In this document: positions 7,395 to 17,659 of the stretch, piece after piece
Layout of the letters: each line of letters starts with the position of its first letter
Numbering within the stretch: position 1 is the first letter of the stretch
From: Saprospiraceae bacterium
GTDB lineage: Bacteria > Bacteroidota > Bacteroidia > Chitinophagales > Saprospiraceae
Direction: 5' to 3'
Assembly: GCA_016722285.1 (NCBI GenBank)
Contig: JADKGI010000006.1
Span: forward strand, 186,001-250,000
DNA length: 64,000 nt
The notes under the pieces: generated by a model
The model's input: the letters and a program-made list of their open reading frames with translations, nothing else
Databases searched by the model: none
What the model was told of the DNA's origin: nothing
Translations under genes and position numbers: made by a program

Positions 7395-9906
7395 TCAATT
7401 ATTGAGTATTTGAGACAGCCTGATTGTTAAACCACGATCCCTGAATCCACCTCTGTCAAATGCCCAGGTGTAATCAACATCAAATAAGCTGATCGGTCCG
7501 ATTCTGAAATTTTCAATCCCCAGAAAAGTTTCTAAATACCTTCCGTCAGTGGGCTCAAATAGTGCAGAAAAGCCTAGCACCATCTTGAGACTGGTTTTGT
7601 TGAGCAAAGGTATCTTATCAAATATAAATCCATTGAAATGATGCCTGAAGTTAATTTGGCCGTAATACTGATTAGTACTGAATGCATAGTACGGCATTAG
7701 ATTAAAACTGCTCAGGTCAGGTGATATAGGCATAAGGAGTTCATTGCCCATAGGATGGAAATAATCCCCAAAATAACTTGGCCTTTTACCAATATAAGTT
7801 CCGGCTTCTATATTGTAGCTGGCAAATCCATACAGCCTGAGATTCAAATTAATATCTCTAACCCTAAAAACGAGCTTGTTAAATTGATGAGAAATTTGGT
7901 CCAGGGGCAAACCACTTTCAAATTCGATTTCTAAATTTGGCCAGTCAGATGCGTCTCTGTCCTTATAAAAGGGATAACTGCTATACTTTTGAGCAGGACG
8001 AATGAGAACAGATACCTTATTTTTCCAGTATTGGTTTTCTGCCAGTGAAAAAGGAGTGAGGTCAGGACGCGGTATATTCTCATGGTAAAGTATATGCTGT
8101 TTTCTGAAGCTGTATTGAGTATTTATTTCAACTGGTTTTCTCGATGTCAGTTCGGTTGCAATATTAATATAAACTCCATTATAAATTTCACGCCTGAATC
8201 CGAGTTCAATAAAATTATTTTGAAAAAGTCGTATCCGATTACGTTTATTCCACAATGAAGCCCATGAATTACCACGCTCACTCACGGGTTGCCTGGGATC
8301 AAATTGTTCGTTTTGACGTCCTGCCCTGAATGAAATATATCCCTGGTTAAAATTGTCATACCGGTACTCTGCCGCAATCGAGGGTTTGAATATCTTGTCA
8401 GCAAATCCATATTGCAGTTTAGGTTCCACTACCCACCTTCTGAAAGTGGTATCGGATTTTTGCCATCTGAAATTCAGGTCTGCCTTAAATCCTTCGACTG
8501 CGTTAAATCGAAGGCTTGATAAAGGACTTGGATATGTAAATGACGATTTATCGTAAGTATTGGTCCTTGTATATCCCGTGAGGATTTTTAATGCGGTCAG
8601 CCTGTTCCCTTTATTATCAATGGAATCAATGTAGGTTTTAGTACTCCAGATTTTTTGAAGAGAATCTTTAATCATGTAATCCATAGATTCTTCTTTTGTC
8701 AAAGCAATGGGCCTGATACTTCTCCAAAATGAGGAGTCCTTATTCAAAGCTCCTTTGTCCACGCTGAATATTTCATTGTTTAGAAATTTAGCCGAAACAT
8801 CTTTCTCCGGAATATAGTCTGAAAAAATATATGAAAAACTGCCACCAATTTTAAAACCCAATAAACCTGCTTTAAAAGAAATAACCTGACTAAACAAACG
8901 CCACTTATCAGGTTTCAGAATCGGGATATAAATTTGCCTTATTGAGATAGTATCAAGATATGTATTCTTCAATGCCGGACCTGCCAGGATGAGATCGGTA
9001 CTATAGACATTCCATAAATCATCTGCTATATAAATATATCCGGTCAGCAGTGGTGCGTTTTCTGATTTCGGAATGATTTTTATTTTATTTACAATGACCC
9101 CATTTGGGTCGATTACCACCTTTTCTAATACATAATTGTAATAAGAAAAGCAGCATCGGCAATAGGTGAAACAATAGATCTGCTGAAGTTTAAATATTCA
9201 GTATATATGTCAAAAGAAGCCCAGGAAAACTGATTTGCCGTAAAAAGACTGTTAGAGCCTGAACGCACTGAAGAAATCATTTCTTCCTTAGTTTTATCAG
9301 GACTCTGGAAATAAAATTTGGATTTAGACTCTGAAAGGTAAACTATACCCCGACCGGTAGAATCCAGTAATCCTTTCATATCCCCGATTTCTTCTCCAAG
9401 AATTTTCTTTGGGCTATCCGTAATTTTGACCAGACCCTTTACATACAGATCAGCCTCATAACTCTTGAATTGATTCTTGAAGTAATTCCTCCTTTTTATG
9501 GCTTTCCTCATGATATTATATGCCGGATCTTCCCTGTCGGCAGTGATTACCAACTCATCTGAGATATTTTCATCTTCGACCATGATTACATCCAAAACTG
9601 TCAGACCTTCATAATCTATGGAATGTGATTGTTTAGTGTATCCTACGTATTGATAAATTACCTTTACCAGTCCTTTTTATTAATTTCGAGTCGATAGTAA
9701 CCTTCTGAATTACTTACAGTACCGGTACTGGAACCTTCTATATATATAGATGCATAAGGCAAAGCAATTCCATTTTGATCTTTTATAGTTCCTGATACCT
9801 GACCCCGTATGTCTGCAATTATAAAAAGAAACATTGCTATGATTAAGAGCAAATTCAATTCATATATAGTTCTAATAAGGTTGCTAATTTTGTATTTACA
9901 GATCAC
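7395..9906 (-). CDS. DUF5686 / carboxypeptidase-regulatory-like outer-membrane protein, broken by two frameshifts
   Basis: About 837 codons in three reading frames: 9906-9664, about 9663-9125 and 9119-7395. The N-terminal piece has a membrane/signal segment and a CarboxypepD_reg-like domain (SGTIKDQNGIALPYASIYI). The middle continues the same domain (KVIYQYVGYTKQ) and starts DUF5686 (AYNIMRKAIKRRNYFK). The third is the barrel (YIYIADDLWNVYSTDLILAG through GGFRDRGLTIRLSQ). The pieces join cleanly if one A is added to the A5 run complementary to 9674-9678, and one T to the T4 run complementary to 9146-9149. Full length is otherwise conserved, so this is either a very recent pseudogene or sequence error. 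The start is GTG at 9906 or a later codon. It overlaps the 3' end of the YheT-like gene. Confidence 0.75.
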
Positions 9907-10653
9907 TATATTTATTTAGGAAGTCTAAAATTACTGTTTCAATCCAGTAATATGAAGTTCCGAAAGTAGTAAATCCGACATGGCCTCCATATTTAGGCGT
10001 CATTAAAAATAAATTTTCATTTTGATTTGCTTCTTTATAAGGATATGATGAGTTCGGAAGAAATGTGTCATCAAGTGCGTTTACAATCAATGAAGGAATA
10101 CGAATATTTTTCAAAATTGGAGACTATTACTTCGATCATAATAATCTACAGCATTTTTCAAACCATGAATAGGAGCTGTAAAATATTCATCAAAATCCCA
10201 AAGTGTTTTGACTCTACTTATATCTGAACTATTTATGGCTTCAGGAAATTGTATCACCTTTTGTTTTATTTTATCTAGTAATGTACCGAGAAACTTATTT
10301 TCATAAAAATGATTTTGCAATTCTTTTATCTTACGGCTGCCTGATTGAAGATCACATGGAACAGAAATACCAATAGCTGTTTTTACTTTTTTATTTAAAT
10401 TATAGATACCATCTCCGCAATATTTCATAACCACATTTCCTCCCAGGCTAAATCCACAAATGTTTATTTCTGGTAATCATGTTGTATTTGGGTAATAAAA
10501 TGATCAAGATCCATTGTCCACCCACTGTGATACATCACAGGTTTATTATTCATCACCCCTTTTTTTTCTGAAAAAAGACGGGTAAAAAGTATTAATATGG
10601 CCATTGCGAAGCCACAAAGCGGGTCTGTAAGTGTCTAAAGGAATTATTGGCAT
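9896..10653 (-). pseudogene. Degenerate YheT-family alpha/beta hydrolase
   Basis: Remains of a YheT/EMB8-type hydrolase. Translating the minus strand from ATG 10653 gives a typical start (YRPALWLRNGHINTFLPVFF). The coding then jumps at about 10555-10568 straight to MYHSGWTMDLDHF, which normally lies roughly 90 residues further on, so the lid and oxyanion region is deleted. The nucleophile elbow follows as CGFSLGGN after a one-base frameshift at 10472-10473. A second frameshift at 10114-10117 separates the Asp region (LIVNALDDTFLP) and the His region (YGGHVGFT). Both shifts are consistent with one missing base in a homopolymer, but the internal deletion is not. Not expected to give an active enzyme. 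It was probably co-transcribed with the DUF5686 gene it overlaps. Confidence 0.75.
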
Positions 10654-10743
10654 AATAATCTATACATGAGAGAATAATGCAGTGTAGAAGAAGCACTTAT
10701 GTAATAACAGAATAATAAGAAATTTACACGGTGTAAAAATGAT

Positions 10744-11196
10744 CTACCATTGGAGATTGGGATATATCACACCGAGACTAAATACAAATTGAGCGTGATC
10801 AAGGATCCATCTTGGCTCAATAAAATAGGTATATTTATCAGCCGGAACCCGCATGGCAATACCCAAACTCAGAGAATTATTTGTTATGGTAGTTCTGGTA
10901 AAGTTAATACCTGCCATAGGGCTAATGTATATTTTGTCAGAGACATTAAGTAATTTATAATGCAAATCAAAATTAAATGACCAGGAAGCAGCACTTGCTA
11001 AATAATAAGTAATCTCTCCATTAAAATCAATTTTTTCAGCAATATCTTTACCCACCTTGGCATTCAATCCCAAGGCTTTAAACTCATCGTTTGTATTAAA
11101 TTTCATACCCCCACCAAAATAAAACTGACCATACGAATATGGCACACTCATCAAAGTACAAAAGAAAGTAAATAGTATCAGTTTTTTTAGTTTCAT
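10744..11196 (-). CDS. Small outer-membrane beta-barrel protein
   Basis: A 150-residue secreted protein with signal peptide (KKLILFTFFCTLMSVPYSYG, then QFYFGGG). The mature part is a run of alternating hydrophobic/polar strands (DFNGEITYYLAS, SFNFDLHYKLLN, IYISPMAGINFT, YTYFIEPRWIL, FVFSLGVIY), as in 8-stranded OmpW/OmpX-like barrels. No specific family was recognised. It lies upstream of the YheT relic in the same orientation, 90 bases apart, and downstream of the repeat-bearing intergenic region. Confidence 0.6.
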   Translation of the reverse strand: MKLKKLILFTFFCTLMSVPYSYGQFYFGGGMKFNTNDEFKALGLNAKVGKDIAEKIDFNGEITYYLASAASWSFNFDLHYKLLNVSDKIYISPMAGINFTRTTITNNSLSLGIAMRVPADKYTYFIEPRWILDHAQFVFSLGVIYPNLQW

Positions 11197-11862
11197 CTGT
11201 TTATTTTTTATTTATATTTTAATTGCCAGATGGAATTCGCATGAAAATAATCATCCCGGTTTGTGCCCGCCTGCTCACGAGAATCGGGCAGGCCCGCCTG
11301 ACCACTGCTCGGTAGTCGGGCAGGCCCGCCTTACCACTACTCGGTAGTCGGGCAGGTACCACAATGGTGGATTCATGCTCATTTCATGTTTTTAGATTGA
11401 TTTAGTGTAACTCTGGATTATCATTGCAAATTTAACATACAAACATAAGCTTATTTTGACAATTCCACAAAATACGATAGAAAATAATATAAAATGAAAA
11501 CTTTGTTCTACCTAAAAGATATATGCGAAGTTATCCCGTTGAAAATAAGAGTATAGAATTGTTGTTGAGGTCCTGGATTATTTAGTTTGAATACTTTAAT
11601 CATACTATTTTACATGATCAGTTTCCTTTTAAGGCTTTCAGTCAATAAAAATAAAACTCACTCAAAATTTTAATTCATCTAATATTTAAGCATTGTAAAT
11701 CATTTATATATACATTAAAAAGATAATTATGTAATTCTATCCAATTATCAAAGCAGCGTTTTATGTTAAAAAACAGTTAATATTAAAGTCATAGTAGTGT
11801 TTTCGCATTTTGAAGCACCTTTATGGCCAAATTATTCATTTACTTAAATCAAATTTTTACAC
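11197..11862. other. Long intergenic region upstream of susC
   Basis: About 665 bases, strongly AT-rich except for a GC-rich tandem palindromic repeat at 11265-11355. It must hold the promoters of the small barrel gene (minus) and of susC (plus). No open frame with coding character and no RNA gene could be recognised. Confidence 0.5.
11265..11355. repeat. GC-rich 32-base tandem palindromic repeat, about 2.8 copies
   Basis: Units at 11265-11291 (27 bases, variant), 11292-11323 (32) and 11324-11355 (32). Each begins gcccgcc and ends tcgggcag, so unit junctions form the palindrome cgggc-ag-gcccg. The two full units differ at only a few positions (ctgaccactgctcggtagt against cttaccactactcggtagt). 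Base composition is far above the surrounding sequence. It resembles REP/BIME-like dispersed repeats of Bacteroidota genomes. There are no spacers, so it is not a CRISPR. Confidence 0.8.
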
Positions 11863-14800
11863 ATGAAACAATTGTTATTTACACTATTTATGTTGTTGTG
11901 TGGGACTGGTTTTTTATCAGCCCAACGCACTATTTCAGGTACTGTGTCTGACGAAGCCGGTGTACCTCTTATCGGAGCTAATATTATAGCAAAAGAGGCA
12001 TCAGGTATAGGAACTATTTCAGATGTAGTGGGTGGATTCTCACTGCAATTGCCGCAGAATGTCAAAACTCTGGTAGTAAGTTATGCCGGTTATGATACTA
12101 AGGAGATAAGCCTAGGAGAATCAAATGTGGTGAATGTATCGTTAGCTGAAGGAAATTGCTTGACGAAGTTGTAGTGGTAGGATATGGAACCCAAAGGAAA
12201 AGTGACATTACGTCATCTATTTCCAAAATAGGAGGTTCTGACATTACAGGTTTAGTCACACCCAGCTTTGCAACTCAACTTGCCGGAAGGGCAGCTGGTG
12301 TTCAGATTACTCAGCAGACAGGTATATTAGGCCAGGCACCAAGAATTAGGATTAGAGGTATTGCATCAGTTAATTCTGGCACGTCTCCCCTTATTGTCAT
12401 TGATGGAATGCCTATATATTCCGGTGATGTGGGTGGTTATGCAGATGCCAGTGGACTAGGAGACTTAAATCCGGCAGACATTGAGTCATATGAAGTGCTG
12501 AAAGACGGTGCAGCTACTGCGATTTATGGATCCAGAGCAGCCAATGGTGTCATCCTGATTACGACCAAAAAAGGTAAAAAAGGAACCGCTAAAGTTTCCC
12601 TCAACTCAGTATATGGAATCGCAAATGCTGTCAATACTTTTGATTTGTTAAAAACAGCAGACTTTATTACTATATCCAATGAGAAAAGAACCAACAGAGG
12701 TCAAGCACCTTGGGCTATAGGAAATACTTATGATACAGACTGGCAGGCAGCAGTATTAAATAAAAATGCCGGACAAATGGATCATACATTGTCTATCAGC
12801 GGTGGAAGCGATAGGACTCTGTATTATATTTCAGGTGGTTACGCCACTCAGGATGGAATTGCAAAAAGTAATTCTATGACTCGTTTAAATATGAAAACCA
12901 GTCTTGAGCATAAAATGCTTTCATGGCTTACACTTGGGGGTGGTTTGACTGTCAGTCAGACAAATTATGATGGACTAAACACCGGAGGCAATTCTCTTTC
13001 AGGTAATATTTTCAACGCAATGAGACAATTGCCAAATACTCCTATTTATAACACTAACGATCCTACCGGTTATAATTTAAGTTCGAATGGTCAGTGGGTT
13101 GGACAGTGGGACAATACTGATCCTGTGGGAGATAATATTTCAAATATAGCTTACGTTCTGGACAATAATGTTTTGAGGTCAAAAATTAAAAGAACGTTAG
13201 CCAATATATTTGTATCAGCAGACATAATAAAAGGACTGAATTATCGAATGCAGGCAAGTGTGGATAATCCTAACACCACCGGATTCTTATATTATAATCC
13301 TGTACATGGTGATGGCTCAGGTGTAAATGGAAGACTGCAAAATAGAACTGACGACTTATTGAGGTGGAATGTTCAACATATTTTAAACTACAATAAGGTA
13401 TTCCAGGCAAAACACAGCTTGGGAGTTACTGCCGGAGCAGAATTCCAGAAAGAAAGAAATGAAAGTTTCATAGCCATTGGTACAGGATTGTTGGATAAAT
13501 TTTACAACCAGGTATTGGTATCTAATGCCTATGAAGTACAGCAATCCGGTGGAGGTGCTACAGAAATCGGTTTAATGTCTTATATCGGTCGCGTGAACTA
13601 CAATTATGATCAAAAGTATTTTGGTCAATTATCTGTAAGAAGAGATGGCATTTCTAAATTAAGCCCTGAACAAAGATGGAATAATTTTGTGGGATATTCT
13701 GTTGGTTGGAATATTGCTAACGAATCATTTATGAAAGACATGAAAGATGTTATTTCACAATTCAAGCTCAGGTATTCTTTTTCTGCAGTAGGAAATACAG
13801 AAATAGGTACTTATCCGTATTTGGGTCTGGCTATTGCGTCTCCATATGGTACATTAAACGGTATAGCTTTCAACCAGTTTGGAAACGATGCGTTGACTTG
13901 GGAGACCAGTAACAAAACCGACTTTGGTATTGATGCGGGGCTTTTTAATGATAAGCTAAACGTAACTTTCGACTATTTTAAGAATGACATCGACAATCTG
14001 GTATTCGAGCAACCTGTTGCTCCTTCATTGGGTGTACCTTATAATAAAATTAATAAGAATATTGGAAAATCGTTGAGTCAGGGGTATGAATTTGGTATCA
14101 ATTATGATGTTTTAAGCTCAGGTACTATGAAGTGGACCGTCGGAGCAAATCTGACCTTGATCAAAAATGAAATAGTAACCCTTCCAAATAACGGGGCTGA
14201 TATCCTATTTACCAACAACATTCTAAGAGAAGGTGAATCTATGTATGCTTTGTATGGATATAATTATTGGGGAGTAAATCCGGCCAATGGAAATCCTGTT
14301 TACTACAAAGGTGATGGTACTACTCTTGTACAAGGAAATCTGGCTAACTCAGTATATTATAAGTTTGACCCTAACAATCCAACTGTTCTGGGTGAGGTAT
14401 CTTCATTAAGTGCAGCAACAGACAGAAGTATCATAGGAAATTCACAGCCAAAATATTTTGGTGGCTTCACTTCAAAATTGGAAATGAATAGTTTCGATTT
14501 ATCCTTTTTAGTAAGATTTAGTGGTGGCAATAAAATATTTAATGCGACAAGAAGAGACTTATTAAATCAGAATTTAAATAACAATAGCACAGAAATATTG
14601 GGTAGATGGCAAAGTCCGACTCAAGTTGGTGACGGTGTAACTCCAAGATTGTGGGCAAGTTCAAACACTTTTGTCAACTTAACTTCTGCCCCGATTACAA
14701 GATTTTTGGAAGACGGAGATTTCATTAGTTTAGATAATGTCAGCCTGGGATATTCAATTCCTAAATCAGTTATCAAAAACATTGGAATCAATAGCATCAG

Positions 14801-14939
14801 AGCCTACGTACAAGCTCAAAATTTTGTGATGATCACCAAATACAAAGGATTGAATCCTGAAATGGAATCTACAGGAGTGGATCTAAACGGTACGCCAAGA
14901 GCTAAAATTGTTTCATTTGGCCTCAACGTTAATTTTTAA
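11863..14939 (+). CDS. SusC/RagA-family TonB-dependent receptor, one frameshift
   Basis: An outer-membrane importer of the SusC type, which works with a SusD lipoprotein to take up oligosaccharides or peptides using TonB energy. The first frame has a signal peptide (LLFTLFMLLCGTGFLSAQ) and a carboxypeptidase-D-like domain (ISGTVSDEAGVPLIGANII). The second frame resumes with the SusC TonB-box/plug signature (LDEVVVVGYGTQRKSDI), LIVIDGMPIY, YGSRAANGVILITTKKGK and a 22-strand-type barrel ending in KIVSFGLNVNF. The two frames join if one T is added at 12156-12157, giving about 1,025 residues, normal for the family. The downstream gene is its SusD. Substrate is unknown because no glycoside hydrolase is adjacent. 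Confidence 0.92.
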
Positions 14940-14974
14940 TATTAAGCTATTTTCAAAACATAAAATTTTTAGAA

Positions 14975-16519
14975 ATGAAAAATATATTTAAATATTTAGG
15001 TGTTTTTATCTTTGTAATTGGCTTTAATAGCTGTACAGAAGATAATATACTTAACCTAAGTCCCATCAACAACATATCGGTTGATCAGTCTTTTAAGACT
15101 CCATCGCTGATTCAGAGTTCTATCAACGGGATGTATAATGCCGCAGCCATTGGATCTTACAATTCAGGTACTGCCAATGGTGGACGTGGCTACATTTGGG
15201 GTGCTGCTTTTGTTCAGCAAGGGGATAACAGGGGTGAAGACGTGGTAAATACAGCTACATTTTATCAGTTAACTTATACAGCCACATATGACCCTACCAC
15301 CGCTAATAATGTCTATTACTGGATTGATGGATACCGTCTGATAAATAGAGCTAATTTAGTGATAGAAGGCGTAACCGGAGCTGTAAAAGACGGAGTTATC
15401 ACAAAAGAAATAGGTGATAATTACATTGGACAGGCTAAGTTTTTAAGAGCAATTACACATTTTGAACTGGCCGTTCATTTTGCAAGACCTTTCAACGAGA
15501 CTAGTGGTGCTACTCACTTGGGTATTCCTTACAGAGACGTTGGGGTGGACACACAAACTGAAATAGATTCTGAAGTTCAAAAGAAAAGGAATACAGTAGG
15601 CGAAGTTTACCAAAAAGTGATTGCTGACTTAAATGATGCTGAGAGTTTAATTACAAGCAACACATTGACATATGCGAGTAAAAATGCGGCAATTGCATTC
15701 AAGACCCGTGTTTACCTGCATATGAGAGATTGGGCTAAGGTGATTTCTGAAGGTAAAAAACTGGATGGTAAGTACAGCCTTGAAGCAAACCCTGGCACGC
15801 CTTTCCTTAATTCATACAGTAATAAGGAATCAATTTTTTCACTGTTGCAAGCTGCAACTTTGAATCCTGGTGTAAATGCAGCCTTAGCATCGCAGTATAA
15901 GAGACGGACATTAGTATGTATCAGCCCTATAATATGGAAAGATACAGATTGGCTGGCAGATGACAAACGGAGGTTTGAAAGTGCTTCTGATCCATTGGCT
16001 ATGGTCTTTACTTTATCAGGTAGAAAATATACCAATAAGTATAAGGACGATGTCAATAATACAGATGCATCACCTATCATAAGATATGCTGAAGTAGTAC
16101 TAAATATGGCTGAAGCTTATGCAAGGACTGATGATGCTGTTAATGGTTTAGCATTACTTAATAACGTGAGAAACAGGTCATTAGCGGCTCCTGCTACTCA
16201 AGCTTACACTGCTTTTCCAAATAAAACGGCATTAGTAAAGGCAATTTTAAAAGAACGCAGAATAGAATTTCTAATGGAAGGAAGACGTTGGTCTGATATC
16301 CACCGACTTCAGAAAGATGATATCGCTCCTATAGATGGGATACCAGCTAAAGTAGCTAATGGCAATCCTGCGGCGGCTTTATTTACTTTAGGCACACCTT
16401 ATACAGGACCATATGGTGTTGCTGCAATTCCTGGAAGTGACTTTAGAGTTTTATGGCCAATTCCTCAGGATGAGCTGAATGCCAATCCAAATATGGAGCA
16501 AAATCCAGGCTGGAAATAA
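14975..16519 (+). CDS. SusD/RagB-family surface lipoprotein
   Basis: The substrate-binding partner of the SusC receptor 35 bases upstream; it caps the barrel on the cell surface. A 514-residue protein with lipoprotein signal (KYLGVFIFVIGFNSC). SusD marks include LNLSPINNISVDQSF, YWIDGYRLINRANLVIEG, GQAKFLRAITHFELAVHFAR, and the C-terminal IIRYAEVVLNMAEAYAR, LLNNVRNRS and RRIEFLMEGRRWSDIHRL. The alpha-helical TPR-like architecture is intact. A strong terminator follows, so susC-susD is a two-gene operon. Confidence 0.95.
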   Translation: MKNIFKYLGVFIFVIGFNSCTEDNILNLSPINNISVDQSFKTPSLIQSSINGMYNAAAIGSYNSGTANGGRGYIWGAAFVQQGDNRGEDVVNTATFYQLTYTATYDPTTANNVYYWIDGYRLINRANLVIEGVTGAVKDGVITKEIGDNYIGQAKFLRAITHFELAVHFARPFNETSGATHLGIPYRDVGVDTQTEIDSEVQKKRNTVGEVYQKVIADLNDAESLITSNTLTYASKNAAIAFKTRVYLHMRDWAKVISEGKKLDGKYSLEANPGTPFLNSYSNKESIFSLLQAATLNPGVNAALASQYKRRTLVCISPIIWKDTDWLADDKRRFESASDPLAMVFTLSGRKYTNKYKDDVNNTDASPIIRYAEVVLNMAEAYARTDDAVNGLALLNNVRNRSLAAPATQAYTAFPNKTALVKAILKERRIEFLMEGRRWSDIHRLQKDDIAPIDGIPAKVANGNPAAALFTLGTPYTGPYGVAAIPGSDFRVLWPIPQDELNANPNMEQNPGWK

Positions 16520-16553
16520 TTCATCTTGATTATTTAAGATATTCAATATTATT

Positions 16554-16592
16554 AAAAAAGGGAGTTTCTTTGAAAGAAGGGCTCCCTTTTTT
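16554..16592 (+). terminator. Rho-independent terminator after susD
   Basis: AAAAAAGGGAG pairs with CTCCCTTTTTT around a 17-base loop, ending in a T run 73 bases after the susD stop. It isolates the SusCD operon from the next gene. Confidence 0.85.
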
Positions 16593-16661
16593 AGATTAAA
16601 GTCAACAAACCATCAATTGTTATGTCGATTTTTCCAATATTTCAATTTTAATTCCAATATT

Positions 16662-17624
16662 ATGTTTGAGCCCAATATCGTCTTTCTTGATGCATTTACG
16701 GTTAATCAGGGAGATCTGAGTTTTGATATCTTTTCAGACATTGGAGAGTTTGTGGCTTACGACCGCACTAATTATAATGAACTACAGGTAAGGGGTTCCA
16801 ATGCTAATATAGCTATTGTAAACAAATTTCCCGTAAATGAAGATACTCTGGCTCTGATGCCAAATGTTCGATATATATCATTAGCGGCAACCGGATTTAA
16901 TAATATAGACATCAGGGCTGTAAAAGACCGAAAAATTGAAGTCAGTAATGTGGGTGGATACAGCAAAGACTCTGTCGCACAGCATATTTTTTCATGTGTA
17001 CTTGCCTGGATCAATCGGTCTCAATACTATGCAAATGAAGTTAGGAAAGGAAGGTGGTCTGAAATAGATGATTTCTGTTTTTATGATCACTCCATTACAG
17101 AGTTGCATGGAAAAACCTTTGGTATTATAGGACTTGGTAATATTGGAAAAAGAGTTGCCGCGATAGCCAATGGATTCGGAATGAAAGTAATTGCAAAAGT
17201 CAGGAATGATGATCAAAAAAAAGAAGCGTATATCACACTTGTTGACGAAGATCAGATTTTCAGATATTCAGATTTTATATCATTACACTGTCCATTGACA
17301 GATGATACTGCAGAAATAATAAACAGCAGAAATTTGGCCAAAATGAGATCAGGTGCATTGCTCATAAATACAGGGCGGGGCGGATTAGTGGATGAGTCGG
17401 ATTTACTTTTTGCCCTGGATAGCGGTCAGATTTCAGGAGCGATATTGGACGTATTATCAAAGGAACCTCCTTCGATAGAAAATCGCCTTATCAACCATCC
17501 TAAGTGTATGATTACGCCACATCAGGCGTGGGCAAGTCTGGAATCAAGGCAAAATCTGATTGAAGGCATTGCTGAAAATATTAGATGTTGGCTGGCAGGA
17601 CAGTGGGTAAACCGTATTTATTGA
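16662..17624 (+). CDS. D-isomer-specific 2-hydroxyacid dehydrogenase
   Basis: An NAD(P)-dependent oxidoreductase interconverting a 2-keto acid and a D-2-hydroxy acid; glycerate, lactate or hydroxypyruvate are all possible. Start chosen at ATG 16662 (MFEPNIVFLDAFTV); the 15 codons upstream look non-coding. The Rossmann nucleotide-binding motif is GIIGLGNIGKRVA (about residues 148-160). The catalytic triad is visible as Arg in INTGRGGLVDE, Glu in DVLSKEPP and His in MITPHQAW. Length of 320 residues is typical. It lies after the susD terminator and converges on murB, so a link to the SusCD operon is not supported. Confidence 0.88.
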   Translation: MFEPNIVFLDAFTVNQGDLSFDIFSDIGEFVAYDRTNYNELQVRGSNANIAIVNKFPVNEDTLALMPNVRYISLAATGFNNIDIRAVKDRKIEVSNVGGYSKDSVAQHIFSCVLAWINRSQYYANEVRKGRWSEIDDFCFYDHSITELHGKTFGIIGLGNIGKRVAAIANGFGMKVIAKVRNDDQKKEAYITLVDEDQIFRYSDFISLHCPLTDDTAEIINSRNLAKMRSGALLINTGRGGLVDESDLLFALDSGQISGAILDVLSKEPPSIENRLINHPKCMITPHQAWASLESRQNLIEGIAENIRCWLAGQWVNRIY

Positions 17625-17659
17625 CAAAATGTAAATGATGATTGCCAGGGAAAAACAGA

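Noticed and set aside
9125..9595. An independent 156-residue hypothetical protein
   Set aside because: It is the middle third of the DUF5686 protein; the flanking frames complete the family pattern.
11265..11355. A short CRISPR array
   Set aside because: Units are directly adjacent without spacers, are internally palindromic, and no cas gene is present.
11863..12174. A free-standing carboxypeptidase-D-like secreted protein
   Set aside because: It is the N-terminus of SusC, cut off by a one-base loss at 12156-12157 just before the LDEVVVVGYGTQ signature.
15712..16080. Minus-strand open frame inside susD
   Set aside because: It lies wholly within a well-supported SusD coding region and shows no protein family character.
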